Positions 9,133 to 18,172 are shown, counted from the first letter of the stretch. The stretch: DNA of 25,497 bases from AAA164-E04 sp014239995 (GCA_029247315.1 JAQWLM010000128.1:1-25497), one strand, 5' to 3'. Notes: a model not told the origin generated them from the sequence alone. A program made the numbers and translations.

Positions 9133-9441
9133 ATGTGATACTCATACGACCTAGATGTGCCCTTTGGCAAACGACAAATAGAAATTGAACCAGATATCCT
9201 GGACTGAATGTGACTCCAATCCGGCATGAGACCGATCTTTCATTTTCCCCACCAAAGCTCCCAAGAGGAAAAAACACAGGACCTTGTCTGCATATATTGT
9301 CTTGAAAGAAATCCTTAGGCAAAACTTTGTGACCGTTCGATGACCTATGCTTGATCGGATAATGTCCCAATGGATTCCTTCATTCCGAACGCTTTGACTT
9401 GTCAATCATTCCTACTCGGTTTCATAATGAAATAACTCAAG
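9133..9441 (+). other. Intergenic region between divergent hisD and sulfatase genes
   Basis: This 309-base stretch separates two divergently transcribed genes. Short frames exist on the minus strand but have no recognisable domain and overlap the hisD start. I find no tRNA, attenuator hairpin or riboswitch. A candidate promoter for the sulfatase lies at its right end. The remainder presumably holds the hisD promoter, which I could not locate. Confidence 0.5.
9399..9428 (+). promoter_or_regulatory. Candidate sigma-70-like promoter of the sulfatase gene
   Basis: TTGTCA at 9399-9404 and CATAAT at 9423-9428 each match the sigma-70 consensus at five of six bases, with an 18-base spacer. Transcription would begin near 9435, only a few bases before the ATG at 9442. 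If this promoter is real, either the message is nearly leaderless or translation begins at a later in-frame ATG (9472 or 9535). Confidence 0.35.
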
Positions 9442-10833
9442 ATGAAGATCACAACCCAAACGCGGGTCGATATGGCTCCACATCCAGGCCCATCAGGCAT
9501 AAACGTCCCTCTCCTGGCTCGAATCCTCATTGGCATGCTCTTACTGACCTCGAGTATGGAGGCCAGAAAACCCAATGTCATCCTGATCTACACCGATGAT
9601 CAGGGCAGTATCGACCTCAACTGTTATGGTGCGAAAGATCTCTACACGCCTCATATTGATCAATTGGCCAAACAGGGAATCAAGTTCTCACAGTTTTACT
9701 CGGCAGCACCCGTCTGCTCTCCATCCCGTGCCGCCGTGCTGACCGGACGCTTTCCACAACATGCCGGCGTCCCTGGAAATGTCAGTTCAGAAAAGGGACA
9801 CGGTGGGATGCCTGCCGAACAAACAACCATCGCAGAGATGATGCAGAGCGCCGGCTACGCCACAGGGCATATCGGCAAATGGCACCTTGGCTACACGCCC
9901 CCTACAATGCCCAATGGGCAAGGATTTGACACCTCATTTGGTCACATGGGCGGATGCATCGACAACTGGTCACATTTTTTTTACTGGCAGGGTCCGAACC
10001 GCCATGATCTCTGGCGTAACGGGGAGGAAATATGGGCTGATGGTCAATTTTTCCCTGATTTGATGGCACAGGAGACCGAGCGGTTCATTGATCAACACAA
10101 GGAGTCACCTTTTTTTCTTTACTGGGCCATCAATGTGCCACACTACCCGCTGCAGGCTACAGATGGGTGGAGGCGCTTCTATAGCCACCTTCCAGCGCCG
10201 CGCAGAATGTATGCTGCATTTGTATCAACCATGGACGCGGCCATCGGTCAATTACTCGCGTCAGTTGAAAAGCACGGACTCACCCAGGATACGATCATCA
10301 TCTTTCAATCTGACCACGGCCACTCAACCGAAGCACGTACCTTTGGCGGTGGGGGCAGTGCCGGGCCCTATCGTGGAGCCAAGTTCAGCCTTTTTGAAGG
10401 AGGCATCCGCGTACCATCGATCATCAGTTGGCCGGGGAAGATCAAGGAAAATAAGACACGACACGCGTTTGCCACGTCGATTGACTGGTTCCCAACCATT
10501 GCCGATCTGTGCGAAATCCCCTTACCCAAGAGTCCTGTTGATGGCACTAGCTTGCGCCAAGTGCTGGATAACGCAAATGCCCCGGGTACACATGAGGTTT
10601 TTCACTGGCAAACGGGCAATCCCGAGTCACCCCAGTGGGCCGTACGTCGTGGACCGTGGAAATTAATAGGCAACCCCTTGGACACCAGTAACAAGACGCG
10701 CACCAAAGAACCCCTTTTCCTTTCAAATCTAAAGATGGATATCTCCGAAATGACCAATTACGCTGAGCAATACCCAGAAATTGTACGCAGCCTTCACCAG
10801 TTGCACAACCACTGGTCCATACGCTGGAAGTAA
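9442..10833 (+). CDS. Secreted sulfatase (formylglycine-dependent)
   Basis: This 463-residue arylsulfatase-family hydrolase removes sulfate esters, in PVC bacteria typically from algal or animal sulfated glycans. A hydrophobic stretch at about 22-38 followed by SSMEA suggests a signal peptide, so it should act outside the cytoplasm. Asp pair D52-D53 (calcium ligands) follows NVILIYTDDQG. The modification motif is C92-S-P-S-R followed by AAVLTGR, so Cys92 would be converted to formylglycine by a maturase encoded elsewhere. A second signature, GYATGHIGKWHLG, follows, and DHG near 291 (QSDHGHS) supplies metal ligands. Later in-frame ATGs at 9472 and 9535 could be the true start; the latter would shorten the signal. 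No carbohydrate-use genes adjoin it, so the substrate cannot be named. Confidence 0.93.
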   Translation: MKITTQTRVDMAPHPGPSGINVPLLARILIGMLLLTSSMEARKPNVILIYTDDQGSIDLNCYGAKDLYTPHIDQLAKQGIKFSQFYSAAPVCSPSRAAVLTGRFPQHAGVPGNVSSEKGHGGMPAEQTTIAEMMQSAGYATGHIGKWHLGYTPPTMPNGQGFDTSFGHMGGCIDNWSHFFYWQGPNRHDLWRNGEEIWADGQFFPDLMAQETERFIDQHKESPFFLYWAINVPHYPLQATDGWRRFYSHLPAPRRMYAAFVSTMDAAIGQLLASVEKHGLTQDTIIIFQSDHGHSTEARTFGGGGSAGPYRGAKFSLFEGGIRVPSIISWPGKIKENKTRHAFATSIDWFPTIADLCEIPLPKSPVDGTSLRQVLDNANAPGTHEVFHWQTGNPESPQWAVRRGPWKLIGNPLDTSNKTRTKEPLFLSNLKMDISEMTNYAEQYPEIVRSLHQLHNHWSIRWK

Positions 10834-10928
10834 TGGATTCCCAAACCTGCATACCTCATTGAGGAAAACATCATCGACAACTGTTTCAGAGCATTTTGAT
10901 ACTGCTTGTCTGAATTGCCAGCAATAGT

Positions 10929-12239
10929 TCAACCTCTTCGAGACTTGCCACGCTCAAGTATCGCAAGAACAAGAGCAAGAGCACCCACCAGGCATCCCAC
11001 GGTAAGGGCAACTGGTGCATTGATCCACTTGGCAAGGGCACCTGACATAAAATTTCCAAAGGGGCTTAAACCAATAAAGCAAAAGGAATAAACTCCCATG
11101 ACGCGGCCGCGATATGCATCACTGACATAACCTTGGACCAGCATGTTGGATGTTGCAAAAAAAACAATCATTCCCCAGCCCGCCAAACATAGGATGAACG
11201 CAGAAATCCAGGGATTCCTGCACCAGGCGAACATCAACATGCACATCAGAAATAATCCCAACCCCAGATAAGACAAACGGGAGCGTTCGACTCGATCTCC
11301 AATGACAGCAAGGCTGATAGATCCAACAAGCGCCCCAACCCCATTGGCGGTAAGCAGCCAACCGTATCCATCCGCACCAATCATGAGAATATCCTTCGAG
11401 AACACTGGCATCAGCGCGTTGTAAGCCATACCAAAGAGGCTTATCGTGGATACCAGTAGAAAGACAACGCGTACCTCCGGATGTCTCCAAATCCACTGGA
11501 CAGCTTTACCCGTGGCAGATTTCCAATCCATCGTTTCTTTTCGAACACTCCCGGCAGGCAATCGCATCGCCATGTATCCGAAAATCACGGCAGCATAGGA
11601 AATACAATTCACGAGAAAGCATGCGGCAGGGCTGAACCGAATAAGAATCAACCCCGCGATGGCTGGACCAACGATGCGGGCAACGTTAAAGACGGATGAA
11701 TTCAGTGCGATCGCATTGGTCAGGTTACGCTTACCCACCATGTCCACCACGAAGCTCTGGCGTACTGGAATATCAAAGGCATTGCTCATACCAAGGGCAA
11801 AGGCAAGCGCACCTATCTGCCATATCTGAATATCGGTGAAGGCTGTCAGGAGATAAAGAAGCAACGAAAAGATCAATGCGCAACTCTGCGTCAAAACCAG
11901 GAGAGTCCTCTTTTGGAAGCGATCGGCCAAAACGCCCCCATAGAAAGTAAACATGGTTACCGGGATTGTATGTAAGAATCGGATAAGTCCCAACGCCATG
12001 GGACTCTTGGTCAATTCATAGACCAACCATCCCTCTGCCACCATCTGCATCCAGGTACCGGTCAAGGAAACAACCTGAGCAAGAAAAAAGATACGATAAT
12101 TACGCTGCCTTAGAGATGCCAGCATCGCCCACTGGGACGCCGGACGCAGCGTCATGCGCCGTGTACCCCCTAGGGCATCCTCGGGAACCGTGGTAAGCTC
12201 CGGCTTCCAGGGTGGCACCTTGTCTGGCGAATCGTTCAT
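10929..12239 (-). CDS. MFS transporter of the EntS/MFS_3 type
   Basis: This 436-residue major-facilitator transporter has about 40 hydrophilic N-terminal residues and then roughly twelve membrane segments in two halves. The start of the membrane region (LRQRNYRIFFLAQVVSLTG, then TWMQMVAEGWLVYELT) and the loop GGVLADRFQKRTLL are characteristic of the MFS_3 family, which includes the enterobactin exporter EntS. The typical basic G-x-x-x-D-R motif between segments 2 and 3 is present as GGVLADR. The substrate cannot be inferred: there are no siderophore, drug or regulator genes beside it. It is convergent with the sulfatase gene and divergent from the tRNA nucleotidyltransferase. Later in-frame ATGs (residues 29 and 39) are alternative starts that would remove the extension. 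Confidence 0.88.
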   Translation of the reverse strand: MNDSPDKVPPWKPELTTVPEDALGGTRRMTLRPASQWAMLASLRQRNYRIFFLAQVVSLTGTWMQMVAEGWLVYELTKSPMALGLIRFLHTIPVTMFTFYGGVLADRFQKRTLLVLTQSCALIFSLLLYLLTAFTDIQIWQIGALAFALGMSNAFDIPVRQSFVVDMVGKRNLTNAIALNSSVFNVARIVGPAIAGLILIRFSPAACFLVNCISYAAVIFGYMAMRLPAGSVRKETMDWKSATGKAVQWIWRHPEVRVVFLLVSTISLFGMAYNALMPVFSKDILMIGADGYGWLLTANGVGALVGSISLAVIGDRVERSRLSYLGLGLFLMCMLMFAWCRNPWISAFILCLAGWGMIVFFATSNMLVQGYVSDAYRGRVMGVYSFCFIGLSPFGNFMSGALAKWINAPVALTVGCLVGALALVLAILERGKSRRG

Positions 12240-12357
12240 CTTTGATTACACAAGCAAAGACGTACGTGACTTGGCAATCTTAAAGCACATTTGGCTATTT
12301 TACCAGGTAGCCAAATGCCAGCAGTGCATGCTATCTTGGACGAAGTTGAACAAGCCC

Positions 12358-13758
12358 ATGCAACTTCCCCCCAGATTGGAAGGACTCCTGAAGCACCTTC
12401 CTTCAAGCGCCCAACCCTACTTGGTAGGAGGATGCGTTCGAGACTGGATCCTCGGGATCACGGTCAAGGATTACGATCTTGAAGTTTTCAATATCTCGGC
12501 CAAGGGTCTGAGACAAATACTAGAAAACCACGGACGCACTGACACGGTCGGACGGTGCTTTGGCGTCATCAAGTGGACCCCTTGCAAAGGAGAAACCTAC
12601 GACATAGCCCTTCCCAGACGGGAAATTAAGAAAGGTAAGGGACATCGCGGCTTCACTATATTCCCAGACCCCGAACTATCGACGCAGGAAGCTGCATCCC
12701 GCCGAGATTACACGGTCAATGCCATCATGTATGACCCTGCGCGAAAAACCCTTCTAGATCATTTCGGAGGAATAGAAGATCTACAAAATCTTGTCTTGAG
12801 GCATACCTCACCAGCCTTCACGGAAGATCCACTCCGTGTGCTCCGGGGCATGCAATTCGCAGGACGTTTCGGCATGAAAGGACACCCGAAGACAATGGCA
12901 CTCTGCCGTAGCATCAAGCATCAGTTTCGAGATCTCTCTCTGGAACGTGTCTGGGAGGAATGGCGCAAATGGGCTTCCCAAAGCAGCCGACCATCAATGG
13001 GATTACATTTCCTGAAAAATTCTGGTTGGCTCGAATACTTTCCTGAACTTGAAGACACCATAGGAACACCACAGGATCCAGAATGGCATCCCGAAGGCGA
13101 CGTATGGCAACATACCTGTCACTGTTGCGATGCGCTGACGAAGCTACCAGATTGGAAAACTACCAAATTGCCCCTTAACAAAGTCGTATGGATGATGGCA
13201 ACCTTGCTTCACGATGCAGGAAAACCTTCCACCACGGAAAAGGCCGAAAAGAACGGCCGCATGAGAATTGTTTCACCTGGCCACGATCAAAAAAGCGTGG
13301 ATCTTGCCAAAACATTCTTTCGGCGCATAAAAGCCCCAAAAACGGTTCAGGAACGTGTCATTCCGCTTATCGCCCAGCATATGATTTATACCAAAAACAT
13401 TACCGACCGGGCAGTAAGAAGGCTTTCGCATCGTCTTTTACCTGAGACGATCCCATCCTTATGCACACTCATGTCTGCCGACGCTATGGGACGTCCACCT
13501 GCCAGCCAAGCATTACCTGAGCACATCGAAAAACTTAGAAAAAAAGCGTCCCAATTGGACGTCCTGTCCAAGGCCCCTCGACCATTTCTCACCGGTCATG
13601 ACCTTTTAAAGGAGGGTTTCAAACCCGGCAAACGCCTCGGAATGTTGCTTCGGCAGGCCTACGATCTGCAGATGGAGGGAGCGATTGAATCAAGACCAGC
13701 AGCCCTTGAATGGATGCGGCAGCAGGGAATTCAGGATCCATGTAGATTGACGCCATAA
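12358..13758 (+). CDS. CCA-adding tRNA nucleotidyltransferase with HD domain
   Basis: This protein belongs to the class II nucleotidyltransferases that add or repair the CCA end of tRNA; poly(A) polymerases of the same family are the alternative. Using the ATG at 12358 it has 466 residues. The active site is YLVGGCVRDW (21-30) with D38-Y-D40 as the metal-binding pair. RRDYTVNAI (115-123) and EDPLRVLRGMQFAGRFG (156-172) are the base-selecting and neck motifs. An HD phosphohydrolase domain follows at about 250-380, with H252 and H285-D286 in TLLHDAGKP, as in the HD-containing CCA enzymes. The frame is open upstream to ATGs at 12328 and 12154. The latter would overlap the divergent MFS gene by 86 bases, so I prefer the start just before the catalytic domain. 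No clear ribosome binding site decides it. Confidence 0.9.
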   Translation: MQLPPRLEGLLKHLPSSAQPYLVGGCVRDWILGITVKDYDLEVFNISAKGLRQILENHGRTDTVGRCFGVIKWTPCKGETYDIALPRREIKKGKGHRGFTIFPDPELSTQEAASRRDYTVNAIMYDPARKTLLDHFGGIEDLQNLVLRHTSPAFTEDPLRVLRGMQFAGRFGMKGHPKTMALCRSIKHQFRDLSLERVWEEWRKWASQSSRPSMGLHFLKNSGWLEYFPELEDTIGTPQDPEWHPEGDVWQHTCHCCDALTKLPDWKTTKLPLNKVVWMMATLLHDAGKPSTTEKAEKNGRMRIVSPGHDQKSVDLAKTFFRRIKAPKTVQERVIPLIAQHMIYTKNITDRAVRRLSHRLLPETIPSLCTLMSADAMGRPPASQALPEHIEKLRKKASQLDVLSKAPRPFLTGHDLLKEGFKPGKRLGMLLRQAYDLQMEGAIESRPAALEWMRQQGIQDPCRLTP

Positions 13759-13918
13759 TGCATGCAAGTCGTTTCTGGTAGTTTTAAAAGCCATTCTGGT
13801 TATTCTACTTAAATCGATCTCATGGGGTTTCACGGTTGATGAAAAAGGCAACACTTCTCCCTAAATCCACAAGGTTCTGATTGCTTATGATTTTCGAAGT
13901 AACATGGCCCAAATGAAA

Positions 13919-13944
13919 GGGCCGCTCCAGTCAAGGAGCGGCCC
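13919..13944 (-). terminator. Rho-independent-type terminator of the Cys/His repeat gene
   Basis: GGGCCGCTCC (13919-13928) and GGAGCGGCCC (13935-13944) form a perfect 10-bp GC-rich stem with a 6-base loop. Read on the minus strand, the hairpin lies 25 bases after the stop at 13970 and is followed by TTTCATTT. On the plus strand no T-run follows, so it mainly serves the minus-strand gene, although it could also protect the 3' end of the convergent CCA gene transcript. Confidence 0.8.
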
Positions 13945-13969
13945 GGTGAATTAAAACAGAAATTGAGGG

Positions 13970-15091
13970 TCAGTCGACTTTAATGGACGCAACTGTAAAT
14001 TCCAGTTTACCTTCGATTTCAGCCACGGTACCCTGTGCAGTCACCTTGGCTGTGGACTGGCAGACCTTACTGTGGAATTGACGACTGACTTTATTGTCGT
14101 CTAATACATAGAGGATATCCTTACCATCAACCGAGACTCGGATAGCATTACGGCATTTCCGGCTTTGCTTGAGCTCACATTTCAAACAGAGGGCCTCACC
14201 CGTGAGGGTCTTGTTTTCCTGTAACTTGAGGCTGGTTGCTGTAAAGATACTTTGTCCACCCTCTTCGGCCAATGATCCCACCGCGACAATACCTGCGGTT
14301 TTGGTGCAGAGATTCTTGTGGAAACCGTTGCTGCATTCGTTCTTGGCGAACACGATTAATTTTTCCTTGCCACCTTGATTGATGGTCACGGCGTTTTGAC
14401 AACTGTCGGATTTCTTGAGTCCACACTTGAGACACGCGCCTGTACCTTTGATGGTCAAGCTGGTTGCCACCTTTTTATCCGTCTTTGCAGGGGCTTTTTT
14501 TGTTTCTTTCTTGGGAGCTTCCTCGATTTTAGTAGGTGTTATTTTACTGATTCCACCCACCTTGGAAAGTTTTCCATACACCACCGTGGCTGTGGATTTT
14601 TGACAAACTTTTTCGTGGTAAGCCTTGCTGATATCGTTGTGTTCCAGGATATGAAGGACACCCTTGACAACGATACCGTTCTGACACGCAGTGGTCAGCT
14701 TGCTGACGCACTTGGTGCAGACGCCACTGCCAACAAATTTTTGAACCCCGTCAGCTTTCTTTTCCTTGGCCTCATCCCCAGCTAGACTGATTTTGGAAGC
14801 AACCAGGATTTTCTTCCCATCGACTTCCTTGACCGAACCCACTGCGGTGATGTTGGCAGTGCCAGAACAAAGGTTCTTGTGGAACGCCTTACTGACCGCA
14901 TTGTGTTCAAGAAGGTAAAGGGTATCACCTGACTTGAGGGCGTTTTGACATGCATCGGCCTGTTTCAATTTGCATTTGGCGCAGCAACCCGTTCCACTGA
15001 GTGTGACCTCCGCCGTTTCAGCTTGCACTCCAGGTGGAAAGCTCAACACAAGGCCCAGCAGACAAACTAGAGTAAGTAGTATTTTTTTCAT
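13970..15091 (-). CDS. Secreted protein with four tandem Cys/His modules
   Basis: The start at 15091 gives 373 residues with a clear signal peptide (M-K-K, hydrophobic core, cleavage after about residue 24, GVQA). An in-frame ATG at 15157 would place 22 unrelated residues before it and is less likely. The mature protein is four copies of a roughly 75-80 residue module, each with C-x2-C-x7-C, then 22 or 26 residues, then H-x3-C, followed by a V-x-G-x-V strand pattern and a conserved T/V-A-S/T-x-I/L end. A Lys/Pro/Ala-rich linker (about 189-210) separates modules 2 and 3. The constant Cys/His spacing suggests metal, cofactor or disulfide chemistry in the periplasm. Small single-module secreted proteins of this type occur in PVC bacteria, by my recollection, without an assigned function. 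I do not propose one. Confidence 0.82.
   Translation of the reverse strand: MKKILLTLVCLLGLVLSFPPGVQAETAEVTLSGTGCCAKCKLKQADACQNALKSGDTLYLLEHNAVSKAFHKNLCSGTANITAVGSVKEVDGKKILVASKISLAGDEAKEKKADGVQKFVGSGVCTKCVSKLTTACQNGIVVKGVLHILEHNDISKAYHEKVCQKSTATVVYGKLSKVGGISKITPTKIEEAPKKETKKAPAKTDKKVATSLTIKGTGACLKCGLKKSDSCQNAVTINQGGKEKLIVFAKNECSNGFHKNLCTKTAGIVAVGSLAEEGGQSIFTATSLKLQENKTLTGEALCLKCELKQSRKCRNAIRVSVDGKDILYVLDDNKVSRQFHSKVCQSTAKVTAQGTVAEIEGKLEFTVASIKVD
13973..14221 (-). repeat. Cys/His module 4
   Basis: Residues 291-373. Ligand set C302-x2-C305-x7-C313-x26-H340-x3-C344. It shares the 26-residue middle with module 3 and ends the protein with no further tail. Confidence 0.8.
14222..14461 (-). repeat. 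Cys/His module 3
   Basis: Residues 211-290. Ligand set C220-x2-C223-x7-C231-x26-H258-x3-C262, with an extra C253. The middle is four residues longer than in modules 1 and 2. Confidence 0.8.
14528..14749 (-). repeat. Cys/His module 2
   Basis: Residues 115-188. Ligand set C125-x2-C128-x7-C136-x22-H159-x3-C163. It has the same 22-residue middle spacing and the same LEHN turn as module 1. Confidence 0.8.
14750..15019 (-). repeat. Cys/His module 1
   Basis: Residues 25-114. Ligand set C37-x2-C40-x7-C48-x22-H71-x3-C75, with an extra C36. It ends in an acidic/lysine-rich spacer before module 2. Confidence 0.8.
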
Positions 15092-15447
15092 ATTTTCTTG
15101 AACTTGTTCGTGGAAAAACCACCTGACTTGAGTGATAAGTAACTCATTTCTGTGCATGCGACCACAGGGGCACAGAACACCGAAACCTCATACTATCATG
15201 GATTGTATGTTCCGCAATAACAAATTACATGACATTCCTGCGTTTTGAACAGTCCAACTCGATGAGCGCACATGGGTTTTTTGCTGGCTTCAAACCACAG
15301 TTATTGTGTGGTCGAACCCTTTCCCTTCCGGGCCTTTCTTGCATGTATGGTTTTTCTGGAAATTCACTTCGATCCTTGAGAATCCAAATACACAATTCCG
15401 TTGACATAAAATCACTTTGAATCCCACAAAAGGTGACAGCGCGCACC

Positions 15448-16713
15448 ATGTACCAGACAACTCAATTAACAAATGGAGCCAAAATCGCCACCGCATACCT
15501 CCCGCACACAGCAAGCGTTTGCATGGGCGTGTGGGTCGGAACCGGCAGTCGACATGAGACCAGAAAGCAAAATGGTGTATCTCATTTTATCGAGCATGTA
15601 CTTTTCAAGGGGACCAAGCATCGCAACGCCAAGGAAATATCCGAGACAGTAGAAGGTCTAGGAGGCTATTTAAACGCCTTCACAGCCGAGGAAAATACGT
15701 GCTACTACGCCAAAGCCAAGGCAGACCGGTTTTCCGTCATAGCCGAGGTTCTGATGGACATGTATCTAAATCCAGCCTTCGACCCTGAAGAGATCAGAAA
15801 GGAGCGAGAAGTCATCAAGGAGGAATTGGCCATGTACACGGACCAACCCAGTCAACTCGTTCTTGAACTGCTTAATGAGGTCCTTTGGCCCGATCACCCA
15901 CTGGGCCGTTGTATCACGGGAACCGAAACCACCATTGACTCATTGACGCCTCGACGACTTAAACGTTTCTGGCAGAGACATTACGTCGCCCAAAATACCT
16001 TGATCGTCGTCGTGGGCCCATTGAAACATCGGTCTGTGGTCCAGCGACTGCGAAAGCATACACGCCATATTCCCTCGGGGGGACCCCCCGGATGCAAGCG
16101 AGTTCATGAGGATCAATCCAAACCACGTTTACGGTTACAAGCCCGAAACTCCGAACAGCTTCAATTGGCTTTTGGTATCAAAACATGCTCTCGGCATGGT
16201 CCACATCGTTACGGCCTGCGCATACTCAACACCCTTCTGGGTGAAAATATGAGTTCCCGACTTTTCCAACGCCTGAGGGAGGAACATGGACTGGCTTATT
16301 CAGTATACAGCAACCTGGGTTTTTTCGACGATGTCGGCTTCCTGACCATTGGAGCAGGCATTGACGCATCCCAGCTGGAAAAGGCTATGACTCTGATTCA
16401 GGAAACACTGGAGGAATTCCGCTCTCAAAAACCCAGTCATCGAGAAATTAAACAGGCTCGTGATTACCTGATTGGTCATCTGGATCTACACCTGGAAAAC
16501 ACCGAAAACCACATGATGATGCTTGGCGAGCAGATCCTTGGTTTTGGTAAATGCATTCGTACGGCGACCATTCACCAAGAACTCCTCCGCATTACCCCAA
16601 AAACAATTCAAACCATTGCAGACCACTACTTCCAACCCAAAAACCTGAACCTAGCCATTGTCGGAAAGCTTGCAAAAAAACGTTTACTTGGTTTCGATAA
16701 ATGGCTGACTTGA
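15448..16713 (+). CDS. M16-family zinc metallopeptidase
   Basis: This inverzincin-family protease resembles mitochondrial processing peptidase and bacterial PqqL/YmxG-type enzymes. The ATG at 15448 gives 421 residues. The inverted zinc motif H46-F-I-E-H50 is followed about 75 residues later by the third ligand region EREVIKEEL (119-127), so the catalytic half is intact. The C-terminal half carries the SSRLFQRLREEHGLAYSVYS segment, whose Arg and Tyr help bind substrate in the family. The start fits AAAGGTG about 11 bases upstream of this ATG; a GTG at 15433 is the alternative and would put that ribosome binding site inside the gene. No signal peptide is visible, so a cytoplasmic peptidase acting on small peptides is likely. 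It is divergent from the Cys/His repeat gene. Confidence 0.92.
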   Translation: MYQTTQLTNGAKIATAYLPHTASVCMGVWVGTGSRHETRKQNGVSHFIEHVLFKGTKHRNAKEISETVEGLGGYLNAFTAEENTCYYAKAKADRFSVIAEVLMDMYLNPAFDPEEIRKEREVIKEELAMYTDQPSQLVLELLNEVLWPDHPLGRCITGTETTIDSLTPRRLKRFWQRHYVAQNTLIVVVGPLKHRSVVQRLRKHTRHIPSGGPPGCKRVHEDQSKPRLRLQARNSEQLQLAFGIKTCSRHGPHRYGLRILNTLLGENMSSRLFQRLREEHGLAYSVYSNLGFFDDVGFLTIGAGIDASQLEKAMTLIQETLEEFRSQKPSHREIKQARDYLIGHLDLHLENTENHMMMLGEQILGFGKCIRTATIHQELLRITPKTIQTIADHYFQPKNLNLAIVGKLAKKRLLGFDKWLT

Positions 16714-17401
16714 AATCCCCTGGGGGTATCAGCAAGCAAGATGACCCTTACCTATCCATCGTGGATGATCTACCAGGCATCCAGGCTCTCACGATAGATA
16801 TATTTCAAAAATGACAAACGAATTGCTGACTTTTCCGAATGCTCTAGAGCCCACATTCAGCTAGCTGGACAGCACCCACAAAATTTGGTCACCAGCAAGA
16901 GAGTTTGATGCAACTCTCAGGTTTATCGACACCATGAAGATAAATACTCCCTGAGGAAATGACATTCCATCGTCAGCATGGATCATCCGATGAGGCATGC
17001 CGGCACCATGGACACGGCCTATGATTCCTCCCTACCGATTCATTGCAACCGTGCCAACTGGGCTTATGTCTCCATCGCGGAAAACCCCTTCCCGAAACAA
17101 GGAGAACTCTTTGAAAATTCCAGTAAAATAGCAACCAATGAATCCCCTCGGGGATCTTCAAGTCAGATAAGAACATTAATGCCTGGATTCCGACATGAAA
17201 CCCACTACCTGACTTGGTATGAAACGTGTGGCTGTAAGGACCATCCCCACATCACTGGGAACGTTCCGCGTTAAGGAAGCACCCGTGCGCACAGATAGGG
17301 CCACGATTATTTGGGACCGAGGCTTTCCCCAGTAACAATCATTGAGATTGGCAACGCTGAATATCGTTGTCGTTAACTTCTCTTCACTGTAAGGCTGGAG
17401 G
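16714..17401 (+). other. 688-base region without a convincing gene
   Basis: Between the M16 peptidase and the hydrolase I see only short frames (for example about 98 codons at 16978-17274 on the plus strand and short minus-strand frames) with no recognisable domain, signal peptide or ribosome binding site. A small inverted repeat, ATCCCC-TC-GGGGAT, lies near 17144-17157. No tRNA cloverleaf or known riboswitch core is evident. It may hold the hydrolase promoter, an unannotated small RNA or decayed sequence. Confidence 0.5.
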
Positions 17402-18172
17402 ATGCCTTTCCTGAGAAACAGCCTGAAGATGTTCCTTTCAATCACTCTCATGCTTGCAGGCAGCAATCGTACCCTCAGTGGCGAAACTCAAACGATCACT
17501 CTGCCCAAATCAATCAGCCAACAGACCAAGGCCCTTAACCAGGACTTCCTTCTCTTTTCCCCAAAATCCCTTCCAGAGAGAAGCAAGCATCCTTTACTGA
17601 TCTACCTTCATGGTGGTGGAGGAGGACGACGCGAACTGGATGCATTTAAAAAAGAGCACGTTGTCGTTGAAGTCCAGAATCGCGAACTCCCGTTGAAAGT
17701 CGTTATCCCCCAACGCACAGTAAACCGCAAAGTCGCCAGTGGATGGCAACCGCACGATCTCAACTTGTTCTTGACCTATCTCATTGAAAACCACGCGATC
17801 GATCCTGATCGAGTCTACCTTACCGGCATGAGCATGGGGGGCGCCGGCACCTGGTTCTGGGCAAATCACAGCCCCAAACGTTTCGCCGCCATCGCACCCA
17901 TTGCTGCTGGAGGACAAACTGGACCAAAGGACCCTTTGATTGTCGATCCTGAACAATTGAAAACCATTCCCATTTGGGCATTTCACGGATCAAGTGACAA
18001 GGTCTGTCCCCATCAACAAATCCAGGATCTTGTGGAAAAGATCAAGCAACGGAACGGGCTGATCCGGTGGACTCTTTACGATAATGTGGGTCACGGTAAT
18101 ATCGTTTCCCGTGTCTATCAAAACGACGAGTTCTACAAGTGGTTACTTCATCAAAACCGGACAGAGCGCTAG
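17402..18172 (+). CDS. Secreted alpha/beta hydrolase (esterase/peptidase-like)
   Basis: This 256-residue serine hydrolase resembles the COG4099 'predicted peptidase' and polyhydroxybutyrate-depolymerase-like group. The N-terminus has R5 and K9 followed by a hydrophobic stretch (10-20), consistent with export; the next ATG, at 17429, would remove those basic residues. The oxyanion region is LLIYLHGGGGG (65-75), the nucleophile elbow is GMSMGG with S144, the acid is D199 in GSSDKVCP, and the base is H231 in NVGHGN, so the triad is complete. Such enzymes hydrolyse esters, often of plant or microbial polysaccharides or storage polymers, but the substrate cannot be named here. GGAGG directly abuts the ATG, which is too close for normal Shine-Dalgarno spacing. 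It stands alone, 688 bases after the preceding gene. Confidence 0.87.
   Translation: MPFLRNSLKMFLSITLMLAGSNRTLSGETQTITLPKSISQQTKALNQDFLLFSPKSLPERSKHPLLIYLHGGGGGRRELDAFKKEHVVVEVQNRELPLKVVIPQRTVNRKVASGWQPHDLNLFLTYLIENHAIDPDRVYLTGMSMGGAGTWFWANHSPKRFAAIAPIAAGGQTGPKDPLIVDPEQLKTIPIWAFHGSSDKVCPHQQIQDLVEKIKQRNGLIRWTLYDNVGHGNIVSRVYQNDEFYKWLLHQNRTER

Noticed and set aside
10088..10666. 192-codon frame inside the sulfatase in another plus-strand frame
   Set aside because: Fully contained in the conserved sulfatase, with no motif of its own.
12154..12357. Longer start for the CCA-adding enzyme at 12154 or 12328
   Set aside because: The 12154 start overlaps the divergent MFS gene and adds residues unlike the family; 12328 cannot be excluded but lacks a ribosome binding site.
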